Source of the DNA: Streptomyces fodineus
Lineage (GTDB): Bacteria; Actinomycetota; Actinomycetes; Streptomycetales; Streptomycetaceae
Reading direction: 5' to 3'
DNA length: 64,000 bases
NCBI RefSeq assembly: GCF_001735805.1
Contig: NZ_CP017248.1
Coordinates: forward strand, 1,612,001 to 1,676,000
Shown: piece after piece, positions 52,696-63,566 of the stretch
Layout of the letters: the number at the start of each line of letters is the position of its first letter
Numbering within the stretch: position 1 is the first letter of the stretch
Notes under the pieces: generated by a model
The model's input: the letters and a program-made list of their open reading frames with translations, nothing else
Databases searched by the model: none
Told to the model about the DNA's origin: nothing
Translations under genes and position numbers: made by a program

Positions 52696-53685
52696 TCAGG
52701 TCAGGCCCGTCTCGGCGTACCGGATCCGGTGGCACAGGGCGGGGATCTCGCCGGAGGCGAGCTTCGGCATGACGTCCGGGAGTTGCTCGAAAGCGCTCTC
52801 CCCGGTGATGAGCGCGTCCAGTGCCGGGTCGGCGAGCAGGTCGAGGGCAAGCGCCATCCGGTCGGCGTACGTGCGGCCGGCGCGGGCCGCCGGGGAGACG
52901 GTGCCGACCTGGCTGCTGCGCACGGTGAGCCGGCGGGAGTGGAAGGCCTCACCGAGCGGCAGGCAGACCCGCCGGTCGCCGTACCAGCTCAGTTCCACCA
53001 CCGTACCCTCGGGGGCGAGGAGTTGCAGCGCGCGGGTGAGACCGGCCTCGCTGGCGCTGGCGTGCACGACGAGGTCGCAGTCGCCGAGGGCCTCTTCGGG
53101 CGTGGCGAAGTCCACGCCGAGCGCCTCGGCGGTCTTGGCGCGGCCCGGGTCGGCGTCGACGAGCTGGAGGCGGACGCCGGGGTAGCGGGCGAGCAGTGCG
53201 GCGACCGAGCAGCCGACCATGCCGCCGCCGACCACCGCGATCCGGTCGCCGATCTGCGGTGCCGCGTCCCACAGGGCGTTCACGGCGGTCTCCACGGTCC
53301 CGGCGAGCACGGCCCGCGCGGCGGGCACGCGTTCGGGCACGACGGTCACGGCGTTCACCCGAACGACGTAACGGCTCTGGTGCGGATACAGGCAGAAGAC
53401 CGTTCGCCCGATCAGCTCGGCCGGGCCCTGCTCCACCTCGCCGACGCTGAGGTAGCCGTACTTCACCGGGCCGGGGAAGTCACCCTCCTGGAACGGCGCC
53501 CGCATCGCGGCGTGTTGGCTCTCGGGCACGGCGCCGCGGAAGACGAGCGTCTCCGTGCCGCGGCTGACGCCGGAGTAGAGCGCCCGCACCAGGACCTCAT
53601 CCTCGGCGGGCTCCGCGAGGGTGATGTCGCGCAGCTCGCCGTGGCCGGGTGAGCGCAGCCAGAACGCGCGGGCCGAGCGGTTCAT
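52696..53685 (-). CDS. MDR-superfamily dehydrogenase
   Basis: 329 residues. ATG 53685 is chosen because AGGAGG ends 6 bp before it; ATG 53691 would abut the ribosome site. N-terminal GroES-like domain ([20 protein letters not shown]), then the nucleotide-binding core ([20 protein letters not shown] near 150-170; [19 protein letters not shown]). Structural-zinc cysteines are absent and the catalytic-zinc ligands are not evident. Bacteriochlorophyllide/threonine dehydrogenase-like relatives oxidise alcohols or reduce enones. First gene of the minus-strand operon; a 111-bp gap separates it from the PTPS-fold gene. Confidence 0.87.
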   Translation of the reverse strand: MNRSARAFWLRSPGHGELRDITLAEPAEDEVLVRALYSGVSRGTETLVFRGAVPESQHAAMRAPFQEGDFPGPVKYGYLSVGEVEQGPAELIGRTVFCLYPHQSRYVVRVNAVTVVPERVPAARAVLAGTVETAVNALWDAAPQIGDRIAVVGGGMVGCSVAALLARYPGVRLQLVDADPGRAKTAEALGVDFATPEEALGDCDLVVHASASEAGLTRALQLLAPEGTVVELSWYGDRRVCLPLGEAFHSRRLTVRSSQVGTVSPAARAGRTYADRMALALDLLADPALDALITGESAFEQLPDVMPKLASGEIPALCHRIRYAETGLT

Positions 53686-53791
53686 CGGCATCCTCCTGAA
53701 CAGTAGGGAAGTTGTTCACGTACCGAGAAGTGCACAGGCCGCGCACAGTACGCGGCGTGATCGACTCTGTCACTCGGCCGGAGGGTGTGCG

Positions 53792-54553
53792 GTGGCCCTG
53801 AACAACACGTATGACGCGAGGCCTCAGCAGGAGACCGCTGTGGGAGCGGGCGTACAGCTCCTGCTGCTGGCCCTGCTCGGCACGGCGATAGGCATGGGGC
53901 CGGCCGGCTGGCTGACGGGCCTGGCGTTCGCGTTCGCCACCTGGGCGGTGCTGGCGCGGGCGCTGCACCGCTCCTGCCTGCGTTCCCTCGGCCCCGCGAA
54001 CCGGGTCACCCTCGGCCGGGCGACCCTCGTGGGCGGCGTGACCGCGCTGGTCGCGGACTCCTTCGAGAGCGCGCCGCCGGTGACCCTGCTGGTCGGCCTG
54101 ACCGCCGTCGCCCTGATACTGGACGGCGTCGACGGCAAGGTGGCCCGCCGCACGGGTACGTCGACCGCGCTCGGCGCGCGCTTCGACATGGAGGTCGACG
54201 CGTTCCTGATCCTGGTGCTGAGCGTGTACGTGTCCACGCAGCTCGGCCCGTGGGTGCTGCTGATCGGCGGGATGCGGTACGCCTTCGTCGCCGCGGCCCG
54301 CATGGCCCCCTGGCTGAACGCCCCGCTGCCGTCGTCCTTCGCCCGCAAGACCGTCGCCGCGGTCCAGGGCATAGCCCTGCTCCTGGCGGGCGCCGAGCTC
54401 CTTCCCCGTCCGGCGAACCTGGCGATCGTGCTCCTCGCCCTGGGCTCGCTGATGTGGTCCTTCGGGCGGGACGTGTGGTGGCTGTGGCGCACCTCGCGCA
54501 TCACCGTGGAGGCGGCGGCCGGGGCGGAGCTGCTGGAGCTGGCGGCGCGCTGA
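53792..54553 (+). CDS. CDP-alcohol phosphatidyltransferase family membrane protein
   Basis: 253 residues from GTG 53792, with GGAGGG 6 bp upstream. The family signature DG-x2-AR-x8-G-x3-D-x3-D is present as DGVDGKVARRTGTSTALG followed by RFDMEVDAF, about residues 110-136. About six membrane helices surround it. Enzymes of this type transfer a phosphoalcohol from CDP-diacylglycerol or a CDP-alcohol to an acceptor. It is divergent from the MDR dehydrogenase, 106 bp apart, and is probably the lipid-linking member of the cluster. Confidence 0.9.
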   Translation: MALNNTYDARPQQETAVGAGVQLLLLALLGTAIGMGPAGWLTGLAFAFATWAVLARALHRSCLRSLGPANRVTLGRATLVGGVTALVADSFESAPPVTLLVGLTAVALILDGVDGKVARRTGTSTALGARFDMEVDAFLILVLSVYVSTQLGPWVLLIGGMRYAFVAAARMAPWLNAPLPSSFARKTVAAVQGIALLLAGAELLPRPANLAIVLLALGSLMWSFGRDVWWLWRTSRITVEAAAGAELLELAAR

Positions 54554-54573
54554 GACCGCAGGGCGGCGTGGGA

Positions 54574-54607
54574 AAGGGCCCGGACCGGGTTGCCGGTCCG
54601 GGCCCTT
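54574..54607. terminator. Strong hairpin between convergent genes
   Basis: AAGGGCCCGGACCGG / CCGGTCCGGGCCCTT is a perfect 15-bp stem with loop GTTG, between the CDP-alcohol transferase stop (54553) and the YcnI-like stop (54627). It should end transcription in both directions and marks the right border of the 47-54.6 kb cluster. Confidence 0.85.
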
Positions 54608-54626
54608 CGCTCGGCTTCGGACGACG

Positions 54627-55343
54627 TTACGACCGCGCGCCTCGGCTTCGTACGATCGCGAACGCGGCGGCCGCGAGACCGAGGACGCCGACGACCAGCC
54701 CGGCGACGCCGAGTCCACGGGCGGTGGAGTCGCTCGCGTCGGCCGTCTTGGCACTGGCGGAGGCGGAGGCGGTCTTGGCGGGCGCGGGCGCGGCACTCGC
54801 GTCACCGGCCGTCAGCTTCAGCACCGGGGCCGGGTTCACCGGCTCGTCGCCGCCGGCCGATTCCTCGATCCAGCGCGCGACCTTGCCGTCGGAGTAGGTC
54901 TGCAGGGTCTTGAACACCAACTGACCGGTGTCGTCCGGGAGTTGACCGAAGGCGACGTCGAAGTCCTCGTACTGCCCGGCGCCGATCCTTCCACCGGTGA
55001 AGGTGATCTCGGAGGCCGCCTCGGTGATGGTGCCGTCGTCGGTCTTGACCGGCGTCTTGAGCTTGGTGGTGGTGACCTTGGCGGTCCAGCCGTCCTGCGG
55101 GTGGACGAGCACGCCGAGGACGGGGTGGTCGGTGGGCAGGAAGACCTGCACCTTGGTGGTGGAGGCGCTGTCCTCCTCGTTGGGGACGCGGAAGGTGAGC
55201 ACGCCGTCGGTGGCCCCCTTGGCGTAGCTCTGGGGGTGGACGGTGACGTGCGCGGAAGCGGTACCGGCGGCGGCGAGGACCGTGGCGGCGGCCACGGCGG
55301 CCACGGTTCCGGCGCGGCGCGCGGTGAGACGTGATGCGGGCAT
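54627..55343 (-). CDS. YcnI-like (DUF1775) copper-associated exported protein
   Basis: 238 residues from ATG 55343. A signal peptide ends at TASA with mature HVTVHPQSYAKG; the new N-terminal His is the copper ligand of YcnI proteins, and a conserved Trp (GWTAKV) follows. A beta-sandwich (about 30-175) leads to an Ala/Ser/Thr linker and one C-terminal membrane helix (GVAGLVVGVLGLAAAAFAIV) with an Arg tail. It binds Cu at the cell surface. Co-directional with the membrane protein gene upstream. Confidence 0.9.
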   Translation of the reverse strand: MPASRLTARRAGTVAAVAAATVLAAAGTASAHVTVHPQSYAKGATDGVLTFRVPNEEDSASTTKVQVFLPTDHPVLGVLVHPQDGWTAKVTTTKLKTPVKTDDGTITEAASEITFTGGRIGAGQYEDFDVAFGQLPDDTGQLVFKTLQTYSDGKVARWIEESAGGDEPVNPAPVLKLTAGDASAAPAPAKTASASASAKTADASDSTARGLGVAGLVVGVLGLAAAAFAIVRSRGARS

Positions 55344-55381
55344 GGTGAGTCGATCTCCGTACGGGCGACGTGTGGGACAGG

Positions 55382-55975
55382 TCAGAGCGAGTACGGGATC
55401 GGGGCAGGCGGTCCCCGTCTGCTGACCGCGTGCCGCAACAGGGTCAGGCGGAGCGGTCCGGGCGCGGCCGGGACGCGCGGGGCGGGACCGGCGGGCGCGG
55501 GCAGCGGCGTGTCGCGCCACCAGGCGGTGAGGCCGGGTACGAGCGTGGCGGCCCGCCGCAGCAGCGACCACAGCGCGGCCTCGCCACGCCGCAGCCACCA
55601 GGAGGCGGCCAGCGCGGCGAGGAGGTGGGCGGCGGTGGCGTGCAGGGTGGTGGGCGGGTGGGCCGACGCCTGGGCGTGCATCGCCGCCATGGCGTGGCCG
55701 GGCATGGCCGGGCGCCCGCCGTCGGGGTGGGCGGCGTCGAAGCCGAGGTGCAGTGCGGCCTGGGTGAGCAGCATGGCCGCGCCGATGCCGGGCAGCGATC
55801 GTTCCTGTTTGCCCAGTGCCCAGCCGAGGGCGAGTACGGCGAGGAATCCGGCCGCGTCGGCCCACAGCGGCGGCATGTCCCCCATGGCGAGCCCGTGCCC
55901 GGCGGCGGCGAGCAGCACGCACACCGCGGCGAACACCGCGGCACGCAGGGCTCTGACCGCCGGGGACGCACTCAT
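55382..55975 (-). CDS. His/Met-rich small membrane protein next to YcnI gene
   Basis: 197 residues from ATG 55975, with GGGAGGA 8 bp upstream. About four or five membrane helices. The loop GGRPAMPGHAMAAMHAQASAH is rich in Met and His, suggesting copper binding. It precedes the YcnI gene by 38 bp and is probably in the same operon. No family name is firmly recognised; the C-terminus is Pro/Arg-rich. Confidence 0.78.
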   Translation of the reverse strand: MSASPAVRALRAAVFAAVCVLLAAAGHGLAMGDMPPLWADAAGFLAVLALGWALGKQERSLPGIGAAMLLTQAALHLGFDAAHPDGGRPAMPGHAMAAMHAQASAHPPTTLHATAAHLLAALAASWWLRRGEAALWSLLRRAATLVPGLTAWWRDTPLPAPAGPAPRVPAAPGPLRLTLLRHAVSRRGPPAPIPYSL

Positions 55976-56084
55976 GGTGAGGGATCCTCCCACGGACGGG
56001 AGATACGCGGGGCGCCGATGTCCTGTTCAGGGTCGAGACCGAGGAACCCGAGCGAACGCGTTTCCGCCACAGGTCCGTGCAACC

Positions 56085-56654
56085 GGGTCGACGCTGTCCG
56101 TGGACGGAGGGCGAGCTGGTACTACCCGGCCGTCGCGGCGCTCTCGGGAGCGGGCTCGGGACTGGTGATCTCCGGCGGAGAGCTCGTCCTCGCCGATGCC
56201 GCATTCGTCCTCGGGCTTGCGTCCCGCGGCGTCGGCCAGGTCTCGCTGTTCTACGGTCACGACCCCGAAGAGCCTGCCGAGAAGCTCTTCGTGATGTCAG
56301 TCGTGAACGTCGGGACGGCAAGTTCTGCCACCGCCAAGACTGCCGCGATGGCAGACCTGTCGAAGCTCACCCAAGCGCTTTACCGGGGCAAGACATGGAA
56401 GGTGCTGAACGAGACACTTGTCGCCAAGGTTTCCTCGCAGTTCGCGAAGGCATTCAACTTCCGCCTGGGGGATCGTCGACGCCGCCGAGATGGCGTACCG
56501 GCGTCGGTTCCTGCTGGAGAAGTACCCGCATCTCGCTGACGAGGAGGCACCCGGACCGTTTCTCGGCGACGACGCCGACGTGCCGGACGACGCCGACGAG
56601 GAGATCAGCGTGCTAGGCGAGATCGTAGAGGCGGGCGGACCCGACCTTCACTGA
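56085..56654 (+). pseudogene. Frameshifted, truncated EcsC-family gene
   Basis: One frame reads YYPAVAALSGAGSGLVISGG through LFYGHDPEEPAEKLFVMSVV and FAKAFNFRL. At about 56468 the match jumps to another frame: WGIVDAAEMAYRRRFLLEKY, then PHLADEEAPGPFLGDD, ending at 56654. Both halves are the middle and end of EcsC proteins. The usual N-terminal helices are absent and no start with a ribosome site precedes it. Between the parts a glycine-rich helix common in the family also seems lost. It is a broken gene unless the frameshift is a sequencing error. Confidence 0.72.
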
Positions 56655-56707
56655 CCCCTTGTGGCCCGGCGGTACATGCCATCACGCGACCGCCGGGACA
56701 ACGCGGC

Positions 56708-56893
56708 TCAGCACCCCGCCGCGAACCCCACGAATCGCGCCCAGCCGTCCCGGCCGACGGCGAAGTGAGGACGCGTCACGTCCTTGGAGTCTCGTACGTG
56801 CACGTCCTGCTCGGTGACGGCGACCTCGATGCAGCTGTCTCCCTGTGCGCTGCTGTAACTGGACTTGAGCCAGTCGAGTTCGGACGTGCTCAT
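56708..56893 (-). CDS. DUF397 protein
   Basis: 61 residues with the family pattern LDWLKSSYSSAQGDSCIEVA, VHVRDSKD and WARFVGFA. DUF397 proteins are the small partners of XRE/DUF5753 regulators in Streptomyces (WhiJ-type systems), thought to counter the regulator. Its ATG overlaps the regulator stop (ATGA). Confidence 0.92.
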   Translation of the reverse strand: MSTSELDWLKSSYSSAQGDSCIEVAVTEQDVHVRDSKDVTRPHFAVGRDGWARFVGFAAGC

Positions 56894-57753
56894 AGCGCTC
56901 CTCGCATCCGCTCCAGTAGGCCCACGGAGTCCTTCGGGGAGAGGGCCTGCGAGCGCAGTCTTGCATAGCGCATGTGCAGTCGGCTGACCTGTTTTGGGTC
57001 AGCGATCAAGCGACCGTTCTCTTGCCCTTCCGAGTACCCACGCCAACTGCCGTCGGAAGTCTCCAACAGCTGGATCGGTCCAGCCATGCATGCGTGGTGC
57101 TCGGCATTCGCGGGCATGATCTGAAGCGTGACGTTCCTCGGCGCAACGGCCTCCAAGACGTGGTCGATGAGATCGCGGGTCACGTCCAGACCGCCGAGAC
57201 GTCGCATGAACACTGCCTCTTCCACGATGAAGTCGAAGGCCGTGTTCGGGCGCTCTCCCAGCAACCGTTGCCGCTCCAAGCGCGCCTGAACCGTAGCCTC
57301 CAACGCGTCATCCGACAGAGGCGGGGTGTCGTTCTCGCAGAGAGCACGCATGTACCCCTCCGACTGTAACAACCCCGGCACCAACCGGCACTCATACGTA
57401 CACAAACCCACCGCGACCCGCTCCAGCCTCGCCCACCGCCGGAACCAGGCCGCCAGCCCCGCCTCCCCCCGCGTCAGGAACTTCGCCGCCCTCCTCAGCG
57501 CCCCGGTGTTGCCCAGCGCCTCCTCCGCCCGCTCCACGAAGGACTCGTCCGGCATGCGCCTCCCCAACTCCACGGACTCCACGGTGTGTTTGGAGAAGCG
57601 GACCAGCTCGGCGAACTCCGCCCTGCTGAGCCCCGCGTGCTCGCGCAGGGCCTGGACGACCGCCCCGAACGTGCGCAGACTGTCGGAGGGGTCCGGCTCC
57701 CGCTCCGCCTCGCAGACCGCGATGTCCTCGACCTCACTCGCGCCCACCGCCAT
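56890..57753 (-). CDS. XRE regulator with DUF5753 sensor domain (WhiJ-like)
   Basis: 287 residues from ATG 57753 with GGAGGTGG upstream. HTH near residues 28-60 (LREHAGLSRAEFAELVRFSK, HTVESVELGRRMP). The DUF5753 domain follows (LVPGLLQSEGYMRALCEN, RQRLLGERPNTAFDFIVEEA, VTLQIMPANAEHHACMAGPI). Such proteins control development or specialised metabolism, with DUF397 and ATPase-like partners encoded beside them, as here. Confidence 0.93.
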   Translation of the reverse strand: MAVGASEVEDIAVCEAEREPDPSDSLRTFGAVVQALREHAGLSRAEFAELVRFSKHTVESVELGRRMPDESFVERAEEALGNTGALRRAAKFLTRGEAGLAAWFRRWARLERVAVGLCTYECRLVPGLLQSEGYMRALCENDTPPLSDDALEATVQARLERQRLLGERPNTAFDFIVEEAVFMRRLGGLDVTRDLIDHVLEAVAPRNVTLQIMPANAEHHACMAGPIQLLETSDGSWRGYSEGQENGRLIADPKQVSRLHMRYARLRSQALSPKDSVGLLERMRGAL

Positions 57754-57920
57754 CCGCGGCCACCTCCAGGTGCGTACGTACCGTGCTGCGTCCCCGCGCT
57801 CGACAGCACCCAGCGTGACGGCATGATCCCCGTACCGTCCACCGATCGTGCCCGTACGCTGACGCACCGTACGGGCCGCACCCCTGGTTCCCGCCCCCGC
57901 GCGCCCGTCACGGTGGCCCC

Positions 57921-58379
57921 ATGAAGACCACCGTTCCCCAACTTGCGGCGTTCCTGCACACGTTCTCCCAGCTGCTGTCGTCCACCCGCAGAGGCGCACG
58001 CCTGGCCCGGCTGCTCGCCGCCGAACAGCTCCGCGCCTGGGAGGTGTCACCCGCCGTCATCGAACGCGCCGAGCAGATCGTCGCCGAGATCGCCGCCAAC
58101 GCCGCCCTGCACGGCAGGGTGCAGGGCCGGGACTTCCGCCTCGCCCTCACCCTCGACACCGCCACCGGAATGCTGCGCATCGCCGTCAGCGACGCACGCG
58201 GCGACCACCTCCCGGCGCCCACCACGGACGCCCGGCCGGAGGAGGCGGAGTCAGGCCGCGGTCTCCTCCTTGTCATCACTCTCGCCGACCGCTGGGGCAC
58301 GGAACCGTACCCGCCCGCCGGCAAGACGGTCTGGGCGGAACTCGACTTCCGCCGGCCAGGCCGTCCCGGCGTCCGGTGA
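57921..58379 (+). CDS. HATPase_c_2 anti-sigma-like ATP-binding protein
   Basis: 152 residues. GHKL fold blocks: IVAEIAANAALHGRVQGRDF (N box), IAVSDARGDHLPAPTT (G1 box) and ESGRGLLLVITLADRWGTEP (G2 box), as in AbaA/RsbW-like proteins. It is divergent from the XRE/DUF397 pair across 167 bp, completing the usual three-part module. Targets, if sigma factors, are not nearby. Confidence 0.9.
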   Translation: MKTTVPQLAAFLHTFSQLLSSTRRGARLARLLAAEQLRAWEVSPAVIERAEQIVAEIAANAALHGRVQGRDFRLALTLDTATGMLRIAVSDARGDHLPAPTTDARPEEAESGRGLLLVITLADRWGTEPYPPAGKTVWAELDFRRPGRPGVR

Positions 58380-58417
58380 CTGCATCTCCGCCCTGTTCAG
58401 CCCTCAGCCCCCAGGGA

Positions 58418-60225
58418 CCACAGCTGGCGCCGCTCCAGGCTGATTGGTGCACAACCAGGGTCAAACCATGGGGATGGTCAGCCGGGCCGGGCAAGAAGGA
58501 CGCCTCCGGTGTCTGGCAGGTCAGCACCCCCAGGGTCAAGCTGAGCAACACGGTGACCGACGCCGACAGCAGCACGGTCAACCTCACCTTCGAGGTATGG
58601 ACCGCCGACTCGTCGGGGAATCCCAAGACGCAGGTCAAGATCAGCGACAACCAGTACGGCGTCCTGGTGTCCGACTTGGTCAAGTCAGGTGCGCCTCCGT
58701 CAGCGTGGGGGCTGGAAGACTGAAGCCGAACGTCGACTACGTCTTCCACACCTCCGCCTACGCCAAGGACAGCGGCCTGTACGAGACGTCGTGGTCGCCG
58801 TGGGCGCGATTCCGCGTCGGGATGTCCGTCGACCTGACCCTGCCCAACCCCAATGCCTCGGCGCAGAATCCGGACCAGTCCGCCCAGCCGTACACGAACA
58901 CGATGGCGCCGCCCTCTCCGTGGAAGACCACGGCCGGCCCGAGCCGCGATCACTCCCTCGCCCCCGGGTTGTTCCCGACCCGCTGCACCACCTCCTCGGA
59001 CGGAGTGAAGGTGTGCGGCAAGGCCGAGCCCTACAACGGCCGTAACTTCACCCTCCACCGTGGAACCGGCTCGCAGGGGAAGGCCGCCGCGCAGCCGTCC
59101 CTGGTCGGCAACTGCGACCCGGCCAACCCGCGGGCGGGGCTGTGGACCACGCGCTTCGAGGAGTGCTCCTCGTTCACCATGGAGTGGGAGGCGTCCCTCA
59201 ACAACGCTCCCGTGGGCACCGTGAAGGCGCTGGTGGTCGACGAGCGCAAGCTCGACCCGCAGTCCGGGAACATCACCGAGCGGATCAACGTCACCGACGT
59301 GGACGTTCCGGCAACCATTCCCGCGTTCACCCTGGACGCCCCGACGATCGACTGCGAGCCCTCCGGTAACTGCGCCGTCCAGACCATCGGCGGCTGGCAG
59401 GGCGCGGCCGCATGGGTGCCCGGGGACCACCACAGCGTGACCTCGGACGCGTCCTACCTCTGGGGGCCGACCCTGACCGGACCGTCCTCCACCAAGCCGC
59501 AGGTGATGAAGCTCGGCGTCGCGGTCGCACTGCAGGGCAACCCGAAGATCCCGGGCAAGACGGTTCAGTCGACGCCCGCGGTCTTCGTGGACGTCGCGGG
59601 CGGCGACCTGGAGAACGGCGGAGCCCTGGACCAGATCCGATGCGACAACACCAAGATCGTCAACAAGGTGCCGACGATCGGCTGCGTGTTCCACAACTAC
59701 GTGGCGACCTACACCTTCAACGCGGCGAAGTACCCGCAGGCCGCTTCGCACGCCTGGCTGATCCAGCACAAGCTGGCCAACCACCCCGGCAGCCAGGCCG
59801 ACAGCAAGTCGCTCTACTTCCTGCCCAACGGCGACACCGGCGCCCTCAACGGTACGACGGACAAGCCGAACTGCGATGAGTACGCGTTCAACTCCACCTA
59901 CAACAGCGGCGGAATGCCCTCACTCGCCGGCGGCCTGAACCCGGTCGGCAGCGGGGACGCCTGCGTGCAGACACTTGCGAGCAAGCAGGACGGCGCCGTG
60001 CACCTGTTCAACATCGACGGCCTCGTGCCGACGTGGAAGGAGGTCTGCGGACGATCCGCGATCTCCGGGAGCGACAACAGCGGATCGATGGCCGGGTTCG
60101 CAACCTTCAACGCCAACCAGCGCCTGCTCGACCGGGACCCGTACTGGCTGAACACGAACATGAGCGCGGCGTGCTCCGACGACAGCACGACCGTGAAGTG
60201 CACCATGACCGCGAACAACCGATAG
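58418..60225 (+). pseudogene. Frameshifted secreted NucA/NucB-type nuclease gene
   Basis: A first frame (to a stop at 58723) reads STPRVKLSNTVTDADSSTVN and VKISDNQYGVLVSDLVKSG. The match continues in another frame from about 58705 (RLKPNVDYVFHTSAYAKDSG). It ends with CDEYAFNSTYNSGG near 59880, the active-site motif of NucA/NucB DNases. The upstream part has no signal peptide and abuts the ATPase gene, so the 5' end is lost as well. A start within the long second frame would give an N-terminally cut protein that keeps the nuclease domain. Confidence 0.7.
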
Positions 60226-60242
60226 CACCGCTTTGCCGAGAG

Positions 60243-60275
60243 GGGGCCGCCGCGCCGAGAGGGCGCGGCGGCCCC
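60243..60275. terminator. Hairpin between convergent genes
   Basis: GGGGCCGCCGCGC / GCGCGGCGGCCCC forms a perfect 13-bp stem with a 7-base loop, between the nuclease relic and the DUF6461-like gene. No T run; presumed bidirectional. Confidence 0.75.
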
Positions 60276-60287
60276 GCTGCTACCGGT

Positions 60288-60950
60288 TCACAGGGGCGAG
60301 GGCAGGTGCACCGCGGGCAGCAGCCCCTGCTCGATCTCCCGACGCGGCAGCGACAGCCCGAGCTGTTCGCCCACCGCGCCGAACAGCCTTCTCGCCAACT
60401 CCTCGTCCTCGTCCTCGGGGTCCTCGCAGCCGGGGAAGGTCTCCCGCACCGCCCCGGCCCGGCGCATGGCCGCATCCAGCGCTGCGAACGCCCCGAGCCG
60501 GTCCGTGAGCGGGAACGCGGTCTCCAGCAAGCTCTCGCCGGGCTCGATGGACCTCATTTCGCCGGCTGCGTCGCCGTAGTACACCCATGGGGACTCGTGC
60601 AGAAAGCGATCGAGGCAGACGAGTTCCTCCCCCTGCCCCACCAGGGTGTCCTCGCCCAGCCGGTCGAGGAAGACGAGGTGCCAGGTGGACCGCTCGACCT
60701 CCAGGACGTACGCCCACTCGCCGCTGCGGCCGAACATCGCCACACTGTCGCCCGGGTCCACGCTCAGCCTGTCGAAGTCCTTGAACAGTGCGGGCCGTTC
60801 GGCCTTGGGGCGATCCGCGCCGAGGCGGACCACGAAGTCCACCGGGTCCACGCCCCGCACCGCCGTGAGGCAGATGTCCGAGAGCATCCCGTCCTTGACG
60901 ATCGCACCGCTGTACCAGTGCTCGCCGATCCACCCCAAGCCGTCCGTCAT
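60288..60950 (-). CDS. DUF6461-like protein
   Basis: 220 residues from ATG 60950. DICLTAVRGVDPVDFVVRLG and VAMFGRSGEWAYVLEVE match the start of DUF6461-type proteins, which are often encoded near polymorphic toxins. The C-terminal part is acidic (CEDPEDEDEELARRLFGAVG). It faces the broken nuclease gene, so an immunity role is conceivable. The frame stays open upstream to 61139, but ATG 60950 fits the family start. Assignment is by eye. Confidence 0.65.
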   Translation of the reverse strand: MTDGLGWIGEHWYSGAIVKDGMLSDICLTAVRGVDPVDFVVRLGADRPKAERPALFKDFDRLSVDPGDSVAMFGRSGEWAYVLEVERSTWHLVFLDRLGEDTLVGQGEELVCLDRFLHESPWVYYGDAAGEMRSIEPGESLLETAFPLTDRLGAFAALDAAMRRAGAVRETFPGCEDPEDEDEELARRLFGAVGEQLGLSLPRREIEQGLLPAVHLPSPL

Positions 60951-61302
60951 CGCGCCGCCCCCTCTCCTCACTCCTGGCGCACACGCTACCGAGCCTCGGA
61001 ACGGCTCGTGCGGGCTGAGCCGGGCCGGCGAGGAAACCGACCGTGAGCCGTACCGGCTGGTGCGCACCTGGGTGCATTCGGGCGGCCGGTACCGTGCCCC
61101 CACGCCGCCGGCCGGTGTCACGCGTGGAGTGCCACGCACTCCCGCAGCATTGGAGCCGCAACGAAGAACTCGTTGACACCGCTAACAATATCTTCATGGT
61201 CTCGTGAGGGCGCCATGGTCACGCCCCCGTCCAGTCCCGAGTGTGCGGGCCGGTGGGCAAAGGCTCCCCTCCCGTGTCCACCGGCCGGCGGACCGGCCCG
61301 GT
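60951..61302. other. Intergenic region with an AT-rich LacI-operator-like element
   Basis: About 350 bp between the DUF6461-like gene and the beta-glucosidase stop. The only notable stretch is TTGACACCGCTAACAATATC near 61174-61193, AT-rich and partly symmetric (TTG...CAA). It could be a promoter or operator for the DUF6461-like gene, read on the minus strand, or a relic of one. No gene was seen. Confidence 0.35.
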
Positions 61303-62667
<1,365 letters not shown>

Positions 62668-62705
62668 GGAAGTCCCTTCGGGATCAGGGGTGTGGGTCGC
62701 TCGGG

Positions 62706-63566
62706 TCACTTGACGGCGCCTGCCGTCAGACCGGCGACGAGATAGCGCTGCAGCAGGAGGAACCCGGCGACCACGGGGACGCTGACGACCAGCGAGGCGG
62801 CCATGATCTGGTTCCAGTAGACGTCGTTGAGGGTGGAGTAGCCCTGGAGGCCGACGGCGAGGGTGCGGGTGGTGTCGTTGGTCATGACGGACGCGAAGAG
62901 CACCTCGCCCCACGCGGTCATGAAGGCGTAGACGGCGACCGCGACGATGCCGGGGACCGCGGCCGGTGCGACGACCCTGAGCAGCGCGCCGAGCGGGCCG
63001 CAGCCGTCCACCAGCGCCGCCTCGTCCAGGTCCCGGGGCACCGAGTCGAAGTACCCGATCAGCATCCAGATCGAGAACGGGAGGGAGAAGGTCAGATAGG
63101 TGAGGATCAGGCCGCCGCGGGAGCCGAACAGGGCGATGCCGGTGGCGTTGCCGATGTTGACGTAGATCAGGAACAGGGGGAGCAGGAAGAGGATGCCGGG
63201 GAACATCTGCGTCGACAGGACCGTCACCGTGAAGACGCGCTTGCCGCGGAAGTCGTAGCGGCTGACGGCGTAGGCGGCGAACACGGCGATGACGACCGAG
63301 CAGACCGTCGCCGCGCCCGCCACGATCAGCGAGTTCATGAAGTACTTCGCGAGCGGGACCGTCGACCAGATGTCGATGTACGGCCGGATGGTCAGGCCGC
63401 TGGGCAGCCAGCGGAACTTGCCGGTGACGTCCGCGAGCGGCTTCAGCGAGCTGGAGACCATCACGTACACCGGGGTCAGCACGAATCCGGTGAGCAGGGT
63501 GAGGAAGATCCGCCGGGACCAGAGGAACGAACGTGCTGGTGCCATGGGCGAGTTGGGGCTAGACAT
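62706..63566 (-). CDS. Sugar ABC transporter permease, MalG/CebG type
   Basis: 286 residues, six membrane helices. EAA loop: [20 protein letters not shown] near residue 185. Its start overlaps the end of the upstream permease by 8 bp. With the GH1 enzyme next door, a beta-glucoside or cello-oligosaccharide importer of the CebEFG kind is likely. The GH16 glucanase 40 kb away, with CebR-like sites, could feed such a system. Confidence 0.92.
   Translation of the reverse strand: MSSPNSPMAPARSFLWSRRIFLTLLTGFVLTPVYVMVSSSLKPLADVTGKFRWLPSGLTIRPYIDIWSTVPLAKYFMNSLIVAGAATVCSVVIAVFAAYAVSRYDFRGKRVFTVTVLSTQMFPGILFLLPLFLIYVNIGNATGIALFGSRGGLILTYLTFSLPFSIWMLIGYFDSVPRDLDEAALVDGCGPLGALLRVVAPAAVPGIVAVAVYAFMTAWGEVLFASVMTNDTTRTLAVGLQGYSTLNDVYWNQIMAASLVVSVPVVAGFLLLQRYLVAGLTAGAVK

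Noticed and set aside
52785..52800. CebR-like GAAAGCGCTCTCC inside the MDR dehydrogenase gene
   Set aside because: Single imperfect copy within coding sequence, explained by codons.
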